A model generated the notes under the pieces. That model had not been told where the DNA came from and searched no databases. It saw nothing but the letters and a program-made list of their open reading frames with translations. Source: Diospyros lotus (Eukaryota; Streptophyta; Magnoliopsida; Ericales; Ebenaceae). From it: a DNA stretch of 64,000 nt. Position 1 is the first letter of the stretch. Each line of letters opens with the position of its first letter. A program made the translations under genes and the position numbers. Location of the stretch: the NCBI RefSeq assembly GCF_014633365.1, contig NC_068348.1, forward strand, positions 12,976,311 through 13,040,310, read 5' to 3'. Of this stretch, positions 10,035-22,297 are shown one piece after another.

Positions 10035-12284
10035 TGTAACACCCCTGCCTCGGCAGACGTGTCACTATAAGGCAATTCTCGAGATTTCTTTTTTTTTTTT
10101 CCTCTAAGTTCAACACGCACGGTGTTGACAAGAACAATCTTCACATGCAGATACAAATCCCGAGAACCTAGTCTTTCCCGTTTAACTTATCAAGATCAAT
10201 AATCTTAACAACCAAACGAGACATATCATAACGCAGCGGATACATTAACATCAAACACCGAGATTCTTACATAGTATTTCCATAACAAAATACGTAATAC
10301 AGATAACCAAATGATGACAACGTTATCGTACAACTATTCATACACAAGCTGAAATACGTGCTAAAACCCCAAAAGGTTACAATGACTATCAATCTAAGCA
10401 CCATTGACCTTCAACCCGCCGGCCATGTCCTTCCCTCGCAGCAGTCCCAGGCTGGAACATTGAACGTTCCAAGGGTATAACCCGGTTAGATGACAAAACA
10501 TCTAAGTGACGGCATGAAACAGTTTACATAATGCATGAAAAACATACGAGCATGGCATACACATACAAACAACACCAAGCAAACGCGTCTAACTTGAGAA
10601 ATCTCCCTGACATACTCAACCTCTCATGGAAAATCCATTCCACACACCGTTGAGGTTGACCTTGCCGCGACATACTTAATCGCTCGAGTGCCCTACCGTG
10701 TCACTCGTTCACCTGGATTAACCTTGTCCCATTCTCAAGTAGACCCTATCCAGTCCCATACGAACCCAAAAATGACACGAAACCAATACCCCGATGATAT
10801 GAAAATCACACGCCATGCACCGACTCTTTTGCAATTAAAAAAAGTTGATGCAATATATCACATGATCAATATGCAAATGATGCCATGAATACATAAATAC
10901 AATGCATAAGCGCATCCCGAGTTTTGGTCTCGAGTGCCCTACCATGTCACTCGTTCACCTAAATTCACTATCTCACACCAAGACATATCCAAAACAAGGG
11001 TAAAACTAGAGTCAACCCACTCACCTCGAACATATTCAGATCACCTTGATCCTCGTGCACTGCCTCGATTTGCATGCCAAGTTGTAATCACTTGAGCTTA
11101 CACTCAACCTTGAGCCACAACACTTCCAATTTTGCCCCTGTCACGAGCCCTCACGCACTTAGCGTGTGAAGTGTGGCGCGTGTGACTCACGCGCCATCTT
11201 CTCCTCCGATTTTCCTGCCGGCGGCGACGACTCCGATTTCAAATCCGATGGTACCCCCTTGTAGCCCTTGCTTAGTCGATCCAAGCCACACCATTTTCTG
11301 GCCGAAAGGCCACCGAGAAGGCCGCCGGAAGGCCAATTGTAGGTCGGCCTTAGGTGGACCGCCACCCATCACCGGCCAAGCTTCAAATGGCCACTAAATG
11401 CCCTCAAAACACTTCCAAACTCTCCAGAAACAAAGCCCTCACATCCAGGAGCAAAAGCCCTCTATCAATGCTCTTCGATTCTCACCAAAACGCGGCATAT
11501 TTGATGCCAAAATTTCTCAAATTTTCAGCCCCTTTTATAGCCAAAAATCGATCATTTTTCGACTAATCGCCGGCCAAGCTTGGCCCCCAAGCAAACCCAA
11601 GCCGTATAGCACCTCCCCCAGGTTTGCCTCGGCCGTCCCATCGCCGGAAACAGCCTCCACGTGCGGCGGAAGGCAGCGGCCGAAATCCTCCCTTAGGTTC
11701 ACACTATGCAATTTTTGCTAAATTGCGTTTTAGCCCCTTACTTCTTCCTTTGTCATTTCAGCCCTTTTCCTTGTGCCCCTGAACTATCCAAATATACCAC
11801 TAAGCCCCATAAGTTTAGTACATCTCATTTGACGCTCGAAAATTTTGAAAAATTACAGTTTTGACCTCTCTCGAGCAAATTTAGAAAATTGCACTTAGGC
11901 CCGGTTGATCGTTTTGACCTTAAATCCATTTGTTTTAACCCGAAATCACTTAAGGGTTGTTCTATACATAAAATATTAGTCCTTAGCATGCTTCGTTGAC
12001 CTTTCGGACGTCTCCTACGTCGATTCGATTTTCTTAGCCCAGTCGACAGCTGTACCGAAAACTGTTCCCGATCCAATTTCTTTCACCACTAAAAATCATA
12101 ATTCGAATCACTTGTCGATACTATACCATTTTTCTTGGCTATCTAGGGTCCGGAGTACTCCCCCGGGCCGTTTCAGTTACTTAAGACTATGACAGTGTGT
12201 CCTATGGCCTTATTCTTTCGATAATTCCACTTGTACCCTTCATCAAATATTATTTATAGCTTTAAATCATTCCTGGGTATTACA
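10035..12284 (-). mobile_element. 5' LTR of the minus-strand Ty3-type retrotransposon
   Basis: On the minus strand it begins TGTAATACCCAGG (12284) and ends GGGGTGTTACA (10035), followed by AT and the initiator-Met primer site. Length is 2250 bp, like the 2184-bp LTRs at 46535 and 53587. The base to its right belongs to a different LTR family, and GCAAG (12285-12289) is the expected half of the target duplication. The other half would lie beyond the gap. Confidence 0.75.
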
Positions 12285-14062
12285 GCAAGACTGCCACCCT
12301 TGGGGTCGTCCCTTACCTGGCTTGAACCCTTATCTCTGCCATAGACGGGAACGCTAGCCCGAACTTCGAACTCTTCTAGGATCATCGCCACCTCGGTCGA
12401 CCCTAGATGAAATCACAAACCCAACAACAAAATTAAACCTGGTCTATGTTTTTACTATTCACCACAAAGACCCACTCATCAACCACTTCCAATAACCCCA
12501 ACCGAGGGTTTAATCCAACCAACAATTCACATTATATCATCTCACATAATACAATTAACTAGAAAGAAATAATTAATTTACCTCATCAAATCTGGAGAAG
12601 AAAATCGGCCAAACGCCCACATCGATGTCACCTTATAGGATGCCACCTTGCTCTCAAAACCTTCTTTTCGAGCTTTCGGTACGCTCCTCGAGCCCCAAAT
12701 TAATTTTTAGAATTTTTCTGGAATTTTTTAGCTATTTTTCTCTATTTTCTTTTTTTTTCAAATTTTCTTTATTTTTATTTTATTTTCTTTTCTATTTTTT
12801 TTGTCTTTTCTTCTCCACTATTCATCATCTTCCTTCTTCTTCCACGGCAAGCATGGCACCTGCGCACGCACCAGCCGGCCACTGCCATTGGCCCTTTACC
12901 GGCCGCCTCTAGAGCCAACGACGCCACCAACAGCCGCATCTCGTCGCCACACACAATCGGCCAGCCACCACCGCCGCGAGCGGCCAGCCACCACCGCCGC
13001 GAGCAGCCATAGCCCAGCTTCCTCGCGCGACCAGCCGCCAACCGCCATGTCTGCTTTAGCTCCGTCGGCCTCCATTGCCAACGCCTCAGGCGGCCGTCGC
13101 TCGCCATTGTCGTTGGTCGCCCTTCAGCTAAGCGAATCGCCACTACCTCAGCCTCCATCGCAGCAGCCATGGCGACCACTGCCTCCTTCATCGGCCATGG
13201 CTCGCTGTTGACGCTGCCGCCTTCGGCTAGCCCCTAGCCAGCCAAGAATTAGCCCATCTCTCTCCCGATCTCTCGCGATCTCGCACGCCTCTGCCTTCTC
13301 ACTCTCAGCCTCTCCCTTTCTCTGCTTCATTCTCTCGGCCAAATGATTCAGCAGACCAAATTTTTGGATCCAATGCTGTTATTCAAAACTTGCCCTAACC
13401 CATAATTATATAATTATATATATAATTATTATACATTAAATCCTAAAATCTCATTAATTCCACTTAATACAATTATAATTGCACATGGAATTTTGATAAT
13501 TACTCTTGCACCCTCCAAGCTTGAAATTAAATACCACAAAACCACACAATTCTTGATTTATCCCAAAATTAATAATCGATCTATTACTCGATAAAACTAA
13601 TTTCGTCACTGCACTTGCACATGACCTTATCTCAACTCGAAAACGCTTCAGCTTGACTTATTCATAAAATCAGGCCACTCTTCAGGGCTTCTGACTTATT
13701 GGTAATTTCTCGATTGCCCTCACGAACATTCAGTTCAGCCAATAATTTCAGCTTATACAACAACTATACCTGAAACTATTCTCGATCTGTCTTTTTTCAG
13801 AGCCATTAGTCTCATCTCGAAACGCTCAACAATCCCTTGCCCTTTTTCTTGGACATCCAAGTCTTAGGGCATCTCCTGTCGTCGATTCAGCAATTTGTTA
13901 CTTTACTTCTCAAAATTGCCCGTAGGACCCACCGGACCGCTCACTATCCAAATTACTAGAATGCCCTTTCTCAGGCCCATCATTTCATTTCCCACCTCTC
14001 TCTCAAATAGTACTCTTGAAATTTTATTTTATTTTCTAATATCAATAACACAAGGTGTTGCA
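12285..14062 (-). mobile_element. LTR fragment interrupted by the retrotransposon to its left
   Basis: On the minus strand it starts TGCAACACCTTGTG (14062). It is related to the LTRs at 56099 and 57553: shared sections include the GC-rich simple stretch (12850-13200), the phrase near CGAGCTTTCGGTACGC, and GCCAGGTAAGGGA near 12300, which matches 61563. It is broken at 12285 by the insertion. Proline/alanine-rich open frames in the GC-rich part are low-complexity and not credible genes. Confidence 0.6.
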
Positions 14063-14486
14063 ATTTCCTAGGGGTTAAAAATTGCCAATGCCTTGCACTT
14101 TCTTTAAAAGACTGAGTGGGGGGATACCCACTCGATCATAGCAAAGTAATGAAGTCCCATGGTTCTTTTGTCTTCTTTGCTTGATTTGATCAACAATGGT
14201 TTATTTTACGAAGTTGTTCTTCATTAATGAATCAAAGGGGTATCTTCAAGAGCCTAAGTCATCCATGACCGAGTGGGGGGTACCCACTCAGTCTTGATTT
14301 GAATTGTAACTTTTACTTTGCCTTCTTCATTGCTCTTTTGCGTTGAATTGTTGATTTTGACCCATTTATATATGTATTTGACCAAAGTATTCATTTAAAG
14401 GTTTTGACCCAAATTTGTCACTTAAGTCTGCTTCATATCCAAATTGTCTGTTGTTTGCGAGACATATCAAGTTGTTTAAAATTAAA

Positions 14487-14541
<55 letters not shown>

Positions 14542-16176
14542 CCATAGGAACTTGAAAAACCAAATATAAACCACATTTGGGTGTATACAAAAAATGCCTA
14601 AATCACATGGGTGTGATTGAAATTTACATAGAAATGATGCCAGAATTAATAATGTGGCATAATGCTGTAGTATTTTTATTTTTTTTTTTTTTTGGGGGGG
14701 GGGGGGTGGGGGGCGGGGGGGTTAGTTACAAGATATTTTATTGGGCTCTTTTATTGATGTATTCTGATAAATGAAGCATATTACTCTCACTCTGTATAAA
14801 AAAAATCTGTTCCGAATCTCATTGTGCATGTATGGGAACTCTTTGCAAGAAAGGTTGGAAGTATCAATATGGATAGGAGAATAAATCTAGCTAGCTAGAG
14901 GATGAAGAAGCATAATGAGCTAGCTGGAGAGAGTAACATTCCACCATTTGACTTGTAATGGAGATTCAAGTGCAATGGTTTGGTTCGGATCAGATGCCCA
15001 GCTGGATTCACAGAATCAACAATATATGTGCTCAATCCTGCAATCTCCCACTGCAAGTTTAATGCTCTGTTTTGAGATTATTCCAAGAAAAAAGAAAACA
15101 AATTTGAATTAAGTCAACCTCCATTTTTTTTTTTTTTTATTTGTTTGTCATTATTTCGATTTCACAGCTCTCCTGACAAACAGATCGAGCCCTCTTTAGG
15201 CCAACAACAGACCATTCCACCCTAGACGATTTCCTTTTTTCTCCAGTCTTACGAATAAGGCACGAAGGTCAAGGGATAATAACACATCTGTATCTCATTA
15301 TATTTTATGCAAAAAAATTAAAAAAAAAAAAAGTAAAAGAATGAATGAAAGGAGATGAATCCAAGGCAAGCTAGGGCTATGAAGTATTGTAGTGAAAAAA
15401 GACAAGGCTAAGATGGCTGGCGGACCCTCAACTGTCTCGCCTTTTGACCACTTGTTATTGTTATTTATTGGATACATGTTTTTAAAAATAATAATAATAA
15501 TAATAATAAACATGAGATAGCATATCTATCCATTGATCACTACCTTCAATTTGTCCAACAACTAATTAATTATATGTTTACATTATCTTTGTATTAATTA
15601 TATTAATTGTATCCGTCCGTTGGAGGTGTTCCTATTTGGTGCATGTTCAGAATGGCTGTCAGCTGGCTAGAGGTACCTAACAATTGGACAAAGACCAAGT
15701 ACCACAAAATAAATTGAGTGAATCTTAAGAGAGGAAGGAACCACACTGAGTGACATATAATTAAGAAATCGGTTAGTGTTGCAGGTGAGGTTCACCTGCG
15801 GACCTTCTAATATTTATGTCAATCTCGTGCCCAAAGCATAAAATGCAGAAAAATGAGTGTTGTGTGCATACCTTTTGCTAGAAGAGGAATCTCCCATCTA
15901 TATGGGAAGAAGACTGAGAGGTTAAGAGAGAGTCACAATCTTTAATGAGCATTTTAGGCCCTCTTTTGAATTTATAAGCTAGCACATCGAAGGTAGAATT
16001 TATTTGTGAGAGAGTATTCCGATTAGTAGTTTTCAAGTGACCCATGAATTAATGGGAGCTTCTCTCGAGTCTCTTGAAGGCATCAAGAAAAGCTCCCGGT
16101 GAGATCACTCGGGCTGAGGTCATTCAGTCTTATCCTCCTTAGTATTTCTCTTTGTTATTCGACTATCTTCCTTTCA
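14063..16176. other. Unassigned AT-rich DNA with microsatellites
   Basis: No gene is recognised. The left end holds two short palindromic phrases of the type GAGTGG(G)n-TACCCACTC (about 14111 and 14271). There is an (AAT)n microsatellite at 14486-14539 and a T/G homopolymer tract at about 14681-14721. From about 15960 the sequence is a repeat containing AGTCACTC-like words, into which the hAT element inserted. Confidence 0.4.
14486..14539. repeat. (AAT)n microsatellite
   Basis: About 18 uninterrupted AAT units. There is a smaller array of the same motif near 15487. Confidence 0.95.
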
Positions 16177-16184
16177 GTCACTCC

Positions 16185-17776
16185 TAGGAGTGTGCATTCG
16201 TTTATAACCGAACCGAACTGAACTATCCCATTTTATCTAACTGAATCGAACCGACCCTATAGATATAACCAAATTGACTTAATACACTAACTGAAATAAC
16301 CGAAACTGAATTAACCGATTTAAACTTTGAACTAACCAAACCGAATACAGTTTGTTCCATGCCCACAAGCCACAGATGCCTCCTTATTTTCCCCATTCAA
16401 TTGATCAATTATTGCTTAACTTGTTTTGGGTTATTGATGGCAAACACTAAAAACATTCAGTTTCCATCATGTTAAGAAGAGAGAATGGAAAGATCAGAAA
16501 ACTTCTTGTTTACTCTGTTCTCAAAATTGAATCAAACATAATTCCCACAGAAAAAGAGAAGAAAGTACACAAGGATTAACATTGTTAAGTTGTCTAGAAT
16601 TTTTACCATGGGATGATCTCTAAAGAAACTGTTCGATTTAATGGGGTTGTAACAAAGGGCAAAGGAAAAAATTGCTTAAAGAGGAATTCTATCGAACAAG
16701 TGAAATGCAAAAAAAATGGGCTATTGAAACTCTAATTCTTTATTTGATGAAGCAGCCTTTATATAGGCTTTTTAATGTTAGGAGCTTACAACTTCATAGA
16801 ATTCTAGGATCGGTTTGTCGTAAGCATTTTATCGAACACTTAAGGAGCAACAAAATAAAAGCAAGCTTATATCATCCAAGTGGACTTAAAACTCTATAAA
16901 TTAATAATTTATCATGATATGAGCAAATTAACCATTAAACCCAATGGAAATAGAAGCTGTATTTCAAAAAGGATCCGAATGTAGTGACAAATATTTATGT
17001 ATGCAAATTTTGTACATAATATTGATTTCGTTAATTTAATGTTCTTGCTTGTCTGTGAATCAATTTGGTTTCAACATGTTACAAAGCGAGGAAATGAGGT
17101 GGTCGACTACATACCTGGACTTCCCCCAACCCGCTTAGCAGATCTTCCAACATTCTTCCATGATGACGGATGAAAGGTCTTCCATATAGTTGTGGAAGCT
17201 ATGTCACTAGTGCGAAAGGCGCAGTTTCTCCTCTTCACTTCCACTTACGAGATTAAATCCCACACCATCGACGTTCTTAAGGCAGTAATCCCTGTCCACA
17301 TTCACCCCATTGGCGACGATGAAGGATGGTGGAGGGAGAGAGAAGAGATGAAGACGAAGAGCCTTCGACTAGTGTCTGATTTACGAAGCCTCAAAGAGCC
17401 TTCATCTTCGCCATCGGCGACGACAAGAGATGGTGGAAAGAGAGAGAAGGGATGAAGAGATGAGGCAGTCACCTGCCAGATCTATAAAGACTCCAAGAGA
17501 AGAGAGAACAAAATGGCGAGGGAGAGATGGAGAGAAAGCAAGATGAAGAGAAGTACAGACATGGGGTGTCGCACCTGCGTGTGGTGGGGGGCAGCCGATT
17601 CTGTTCACGTCGAGAAGTTATTTGCTACACAAATAACTAAACCGAACCAAATAACCAATTTTTAAGGAAAAATATAACCGAATCGAACCGCTCTTATTGA
17701 AAAATCGAACCAAACCGACCGAATTTGTAAGTTAGGTTCGGTTAGCTCGATTTAACCGAACTTTTGCTCACCCCTA
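16185..17776. mobile_element. Non-autonomous hAT transposon carrying a host gene fragment
   Basis: The element is 1592 bp. Its ends are inverted: left TAGGAGTGTGCATTCG, right (reverse complement) TAGGGGTGAGCAAAAG, both followed by GGTTATA/GGTTAAAT-like subterminal copies of the word CGGTT/AACCG. It is bracketed by a perfect 8-bp target duplication GTCACTCC (16177-16184 and 17777-17784), the hAT signature. No transposase frame is present. At about 17075-17317 it contains a recognisable piece of a UGT87-type glycosyltransferase gene. It sits within a host repeat that continues on both sides. Confidence 0.88.
17075..17317 (+). pseudogene. Captured UDP-glycosyltransferase (UGT87-type) gene fragment
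   Basis: About 80 codons in one frame match, by family memory, the middle of UGT87A-type glycosyltransferases. They include VVDYIPGLPPTRLADLPTFF and, after an in-frame TGA (17171-17173), KAQFLLFTSTYEIKSHTIDV followed by a run ending HIHPIG. The catalytic N-terminal part and the UDP-sugar-binding PSPG box are absent, so this cannot be an enzyme. It lies wholly inside the hAT element, which suggests transduplication of a genomic gene piece. Downstream, the frame runs into a duplicated simple sequence (GGCGACGATGAAGG and GGCGACGACAAGAG). Confidence 0.7.
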
Positions 17777-17784
17777 GTCACTCC

Positions 17785-18277
17785 ACTATTTTCCTCTCGG
17801 TCACTCACTCAGTGATTACTCAATAGTCTAGTCTCTTGATGGTCACTCGCATGAGCAAGCTCCTTGGCTAAGTCTCTCACGAGTCTCTCGTAGGCCTCTC
17901 ATGAGTCTCTCATTAGGTCTCTTAGTTACTCAGACTCGATCTTGGTTTCAATCAACACATGAATCTCGATAAGGTCTCTCAAAGGCCTTGAAAGAGGCTC
18001 TCAAGTGAGGTCACTTGCCCAAGCCTCTCACCTAGGTCTTTTGATGGGTTGTGGCTTTTTTTCTTTGTACTTAGGCTTACCATTAGGCATGACCCCACTT
18101 TCTTGGATACAACAATAAGAAAAGATAATATGTAATTGGATACTTGATAAGGTAATTATTATACCCAGTAATCAGTTCAGGTATACAAAAATCTAAGTGG
18201 CAGAGCTAGGTCAAAAATAAATATAGGCCAAGACTATCAAAACCAAGACCAAGTGGACCAAATAGGCCAAAGAACCA
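17785..18277. repeat. Word-rich repeat (CTCTC/GTCACTC phrases) flanking the hAT
   Basis: Between 17785 and about 18030 the sequence is built of phrases such as AGTCTCTCACGAGTCTCTCG and GTCACTCACTCAG in imperfect repetition. It continues the repeat broken by the hAT at 16177. From 18070 to the LTR at 18278 it is ordinary AT-rich sequence with no recognised gene. Confidence 0.45.
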
Positions 18278-19605
18278 TGATAAGTGTCTTTTATACACTT
18301 ATTTTGGTCTATAAACTTAGCATTTATACATTCAATGAGCATGATTTCTACTTGATTTTGTTCCATATATGGTTATGTAGATGTGGAGCATGTGTTGAAT
18401 ACACTTGGAGCAAAAATAGTGATTTTGGTGCATAATGGGAGTGAAATAAAGCTTGGAGGCAAGGTCGGGTATCAATGCAAAAGAAAGCAAAAGATTTTCA
18501 AGAGCCAAAAAGTGGAAGATGATAAAGCAAGAGGCCAAAGAAGAAGGCTAGCGATCTTACAGCGGAATGCATACAGCTATAGGACTGCTGTAAGATTTAG
18601 TTTCTGGAGCTCACGGGTCTGCAGCAACAAGCATACCGCGGTAGGGTTTAAAGCTTCGTGAAAAGGCCGTTTTAAGCGCGTTTTAATCCAAATAAAAGAG
18701 AGATAGACTCCTTCAAGGTGTATGACTTTGATAACCTAAAGAGGACTATATAAAGACTTATTCTTAAGGGATTTGGAGTTTTTTTGGCATGGAAGAGAAG
18801 CGGACGAAAGATTGAAGACTCTTGGGTTGTATTTTTCTTTTCTTCTTCAATTCTTTGTTATGGATTCCAACTCTTTTCTTTTTCTTTTGATTGAGAGCAT
18901 GCATAGCTAAGTGTTTATAGCTAGGGTGAATGATGAAACCTCGACTTCTAATGGTTTGATTTAAAGTTATTTGGTTTGCTATTTTCTTATCTATCCGGGT
19001 TGATTGTTTGTTATGTTTATAATGTTGTTTTGATGCTTGATCACCATTGAAACTTATTTGTGATTTGTATTGCTTTCGAGAGATTCAATACGGATTAGAT
19101 ATGGTAGCAAACAACGTAGGGTCCGATAATAGGTAGAGATACTGTTATGTCCTATGAAATCATTGTGTGATGATCTCCGTGATTGAATGCATGTTTATAT
19201 GTTCGAAGGTTGACTAGAGATAGTTAATCTCATATATATACATAGAACTAAATGACCATCGAGAGAGGCTTTTAGTTGTAATTGGATTATCGATTTTCAA
19301 CCTAAGATAAGGAATAGCAACACCCGAGTAATGAATAATTGAATCATAGAAGGCCGACGGTGGATTCACTAACCCTAGTGCCTTAACTTTGAGAGTTTTT
19401 GAATCAAAGAAATTGTTTTGTTTGCATTTTTTATTAGTAAACTAGTTTTCATTACAGTTAAAGTCTTTGTTAATGTGTGTGTTAGGTTAAGGTTAAATCA
19501 ATTAGGGTAAATGTCAAAAGTTAGTCCTCGTGGGTACGACACTCTATTCATCACTGTATTACTTGTCACGATCCATCCACTTGTGGGGTAGAATTAGGCA
19601 GGACA
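18278..19605 (+). mobile_element. 5' LTR of the Athila-type element
   Basis: It starts TGATAAGTGTCTTTTATACA and ends just before AGTTTTTGGCGCC, the usual Athila junction. A TATA-like ACTATATAAAGAC lies near 18745. Length is about 1328 bp. The ends are placed from family resemblance because no 3' copy is available to compare. Confidence 0.65.
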
Positions 19606-19611
19606 AGTTTT

Positions 19612-19629
19612 TGGCGCCATTGCCGGGGA
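19612..19629 (+). other. Primer-binding site, tRNA-Asp type
   Basis: TGGCGCCATTGCCGGGGA matches the complement of the plant tRNA-Asp(GTC) 3' end with one mismatch (A for G at the eighth base). It sits a few bases after the 5' LTR. Confidence 0.85.
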
Positions 19630-19744
19630 CTAACTCTTTTGATTATTACTTTGATTATTATTAGCTTTAACTGTCAAATTTTGTTTTCATTATTTTCTAG
19701 GCTGAGCTATTCAATTTGTGTGTGTGCAAGGATTGAGATAGTGT

Positions 19745-22297
19745 ATGAGCCATTCAGAACGTTCGGATATTTGTGAGTTTGATCCTGAGATAGAAAGAAC
19801 GTTCCATCAAAGGCGTCGTGAACAAAGAGCAAGTAGGGAAAAGCAACTAAGTAACATGGGTGACAACACAAACCAACTTGTTCCAATGGCGCAACCCGTT
19901 GAGGTCAATGAAAGAGACATTCTGATGGGGGACTTCATGATGCCCCCAATGATTGAGAACCGGTCAAGCATAATCTATCCTCCTTACGGGCATGAGAATT
20001 TTCAATTAAGGCCAAATGTGATCAATCTCTTCGCCAACAACATACCTTTTTATGGAATAAGCGAAGAAAATCCACACTATCACTTGTCTCGGTTTCTGGA
20101 ATATTGTGGGAATTTTAAGTATCAAGGAACTAATGAAGAGGCACTCAAGATGCGCCTTTTCCCTCACACTCTGAAGGATAGGACTCGAGAGTGGTTAGAC
20201 TCATTACCAACTGGTAGTATTACTACATGGACAAATTTGGTACAGAAATTCACACTCAAATACTTCCCACCGGCCAAGATTACCAAACTTAAGCATGAGA
20301 TTTCAACTTTTCAGCAAGCTGAGTTTGAAAATTTTCATGAAGCATGGGAGAGGTTCAAGGAGCTATTGAGGAAGTGTCCTAGTCATGGTTTTCCACTACC
20401 AGCTCAAAATCACATTTTCTATGCTGGACTCACTCCTCACAGCCGCTCTGCAATTGATTCTACAGTAGGAGGATCAATCCGAAACAAATCAGCCGGGGAG
20501 CTTCATGACCTTTTCGAGACAATGAGTGAGCAATTGGTGATATGGCCAGATAGAAACTCGCATAAAAGAGTAGCAGGAGCGCATGAGGTGGATGTTAACA
20601 CGTTGATGTTAGCCAAGATTGATGCACTATCAAAGCAGATGGAAGCCTTAAAGTATACTTCGAATGTTAATATGGTGCAAGGATCACTTCCCATATGTGC
20701 AACTTGTGGAGCAACTCATCCATCACCTGAATGTCCGCTGCTCATAAATCCACCATTCACGGAGCAAGCTGCCTATGCATAGAATTTTCAACATCAGCAA
20801 AATTTCCAAAGGCAGCAGAGTAACCCATTATCACAAACATACAATCTGGGCTGGAGGAATCATCCTCATTTTTCTTATGGTAATACTCAGAACATCCAAA
20901 ATCCACCAAAACAAGGGCGGCCACAAGAGGAAAAAGAAGGATGGGAGGAAGCACTTTTAAAGCTTCAAGAACGAAGTGACCAGACGGACGCAGCCATTAA
21001 GAATATTGAAAATCAGATTGGGCAACTAGCAAAAATCTTAACGAAAAGGCAACCGGGCACATGGTCGAGCAATACAGAAGTTAACCCAAAGGAGCAAGTA
21101 AATGCAATCACAACAAGGAGTGGGGTGCAACTACCAGAAATTCATGTTAAAAGGCCAAGTGTGGTAAAAGAAAATGGTATTGTTCAGGAGACAACGGATC
21201 AACTTGAAATGCCTGAAGTAATAGCTAAACAAGATAAGGTAATTCCACCATCGGTTAAGCCATATGTTCCTCCAATTCCATTCCCTCAGAGGTTGCGCAA
21301 ACACAAACTGGATAAGCAATTTGAGAAGTTCCTAGAGGTATTCAAGAAGCTTCACATAAACATCCCATTTGTTGATGCCTTAGCTCAAATGCCTAGCTAT
21401 GCGAAATTTATGAAGGAAATTTTATCAAATAAGAGGAAGTTGGAGGAGCATGAAACTGTTATGCTAACGGAGGAGAGCAGTGCTATATTGAAAAACAAAC
21501 TACCATCGAAGCTTAAAGATCCAGGGAGTTTTACTATTCCTTGTACTATTGGTAGTTTATTATTTGAACGAGCTCTATGTGATTTGGGTGCTAGTATAAA
21601 TCTAATGCCTTACTCTATTTTCAAGAAGCTTGGATTAAAAGAACCAACACCCACTACTGTTTCTCTTCAATTGGCTGATAGAAGTATCAAATATCCAAGG
21701 GGAGTAGTGGAGAACGTTTTGGTAAAAGTGGATAAATTTATTTTTCCTGTTGACTTCTTTGTTCTAGACATCAAAGAAGATTATGATATGCCCTTAATTT
21801 TAGGGAGACCTTTTCTTGCCATAAGGAGAGCTTTGATTGATGTCCAGCAAGGAACACTTAACCTTAGAATTTATGATGAGACGGTTACGTTTAATGTATT
21901 TAAGGCTATGAAATATTCTTGTGGCAATGAAAAAGAAGTCTTAATGAGAGATGGCATTGTTGATTTAGTAGAGAGACCTGATGACCCTAAAGAAAATTGC
22001 ATTGCTAACTCTTTTGATGAGCAGGAACAAAGTTTGGATGCAAAGAACAAGGTCGTGGTCGTGGGTTCTTTGGGAGAGAAGCAAAAAGATTGTCCATCCA
22101 AAAGAGACAAACGGTCTTCTTTGGATGTTTCTTCGTCTTCAAAAGCCAAGCCACCAAGTCATGAAAATGAAAAGTTGGTAAAGGTGTTGAGGGAGCAAAA
22201 GAAAGGGATTGGATTGAAATTTGCTAACATTCAAGGAATAAGTTCATTAAATGGCACCCACAAAATGTTAATGGAAAAAGAATTCAAGCCTCCTTGA
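19745..22297 (+). CDS. Athila-type gag-protease polyprotein, one internal stop
   Basis: One frame of 851 codons runs through a TAG at 20780-20782. Before the stop lies an Athila-type gag: a conserved capsid core (for example YHLSRFLEYCGNFK and ALKMRLFPHTL) and a C-X2-C-X3-H-X4-C knuckle (CATCGATHPSPEC) near its end. After the stop come a glutamine-rich linker and a retropepsin-like protease with the D-L-G-A-S active-site motif (ALCDLGASINLMP) and the LILGRPFL motif. The frame ends at TGA 22295-22297, right where reverse transcriptase normally begins. The TAG may be a simple nonsense change from CAG; its context (followed by AAT) is not a typical readthrough site. I see no frameshift. Confidence 0.85.

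Noticed and set aside
12801..13211. Proline/alanine-rich open frames on both strands in a GC-rich block
   Set aside because: The block is part of an LTR and recurs in variant form at 56890-57170 and 58330-61010. The composition is low-complexity and no domain is visible.
14890..15075. Minus-strand reading LQWEIAGLSTYIVDSVNPAG resembling a protein C-terminus
   Set aside because: It is only about 50 codons, with no recognised family and no splice context or neighbouring exon. It may be chance or an old gene remnant.
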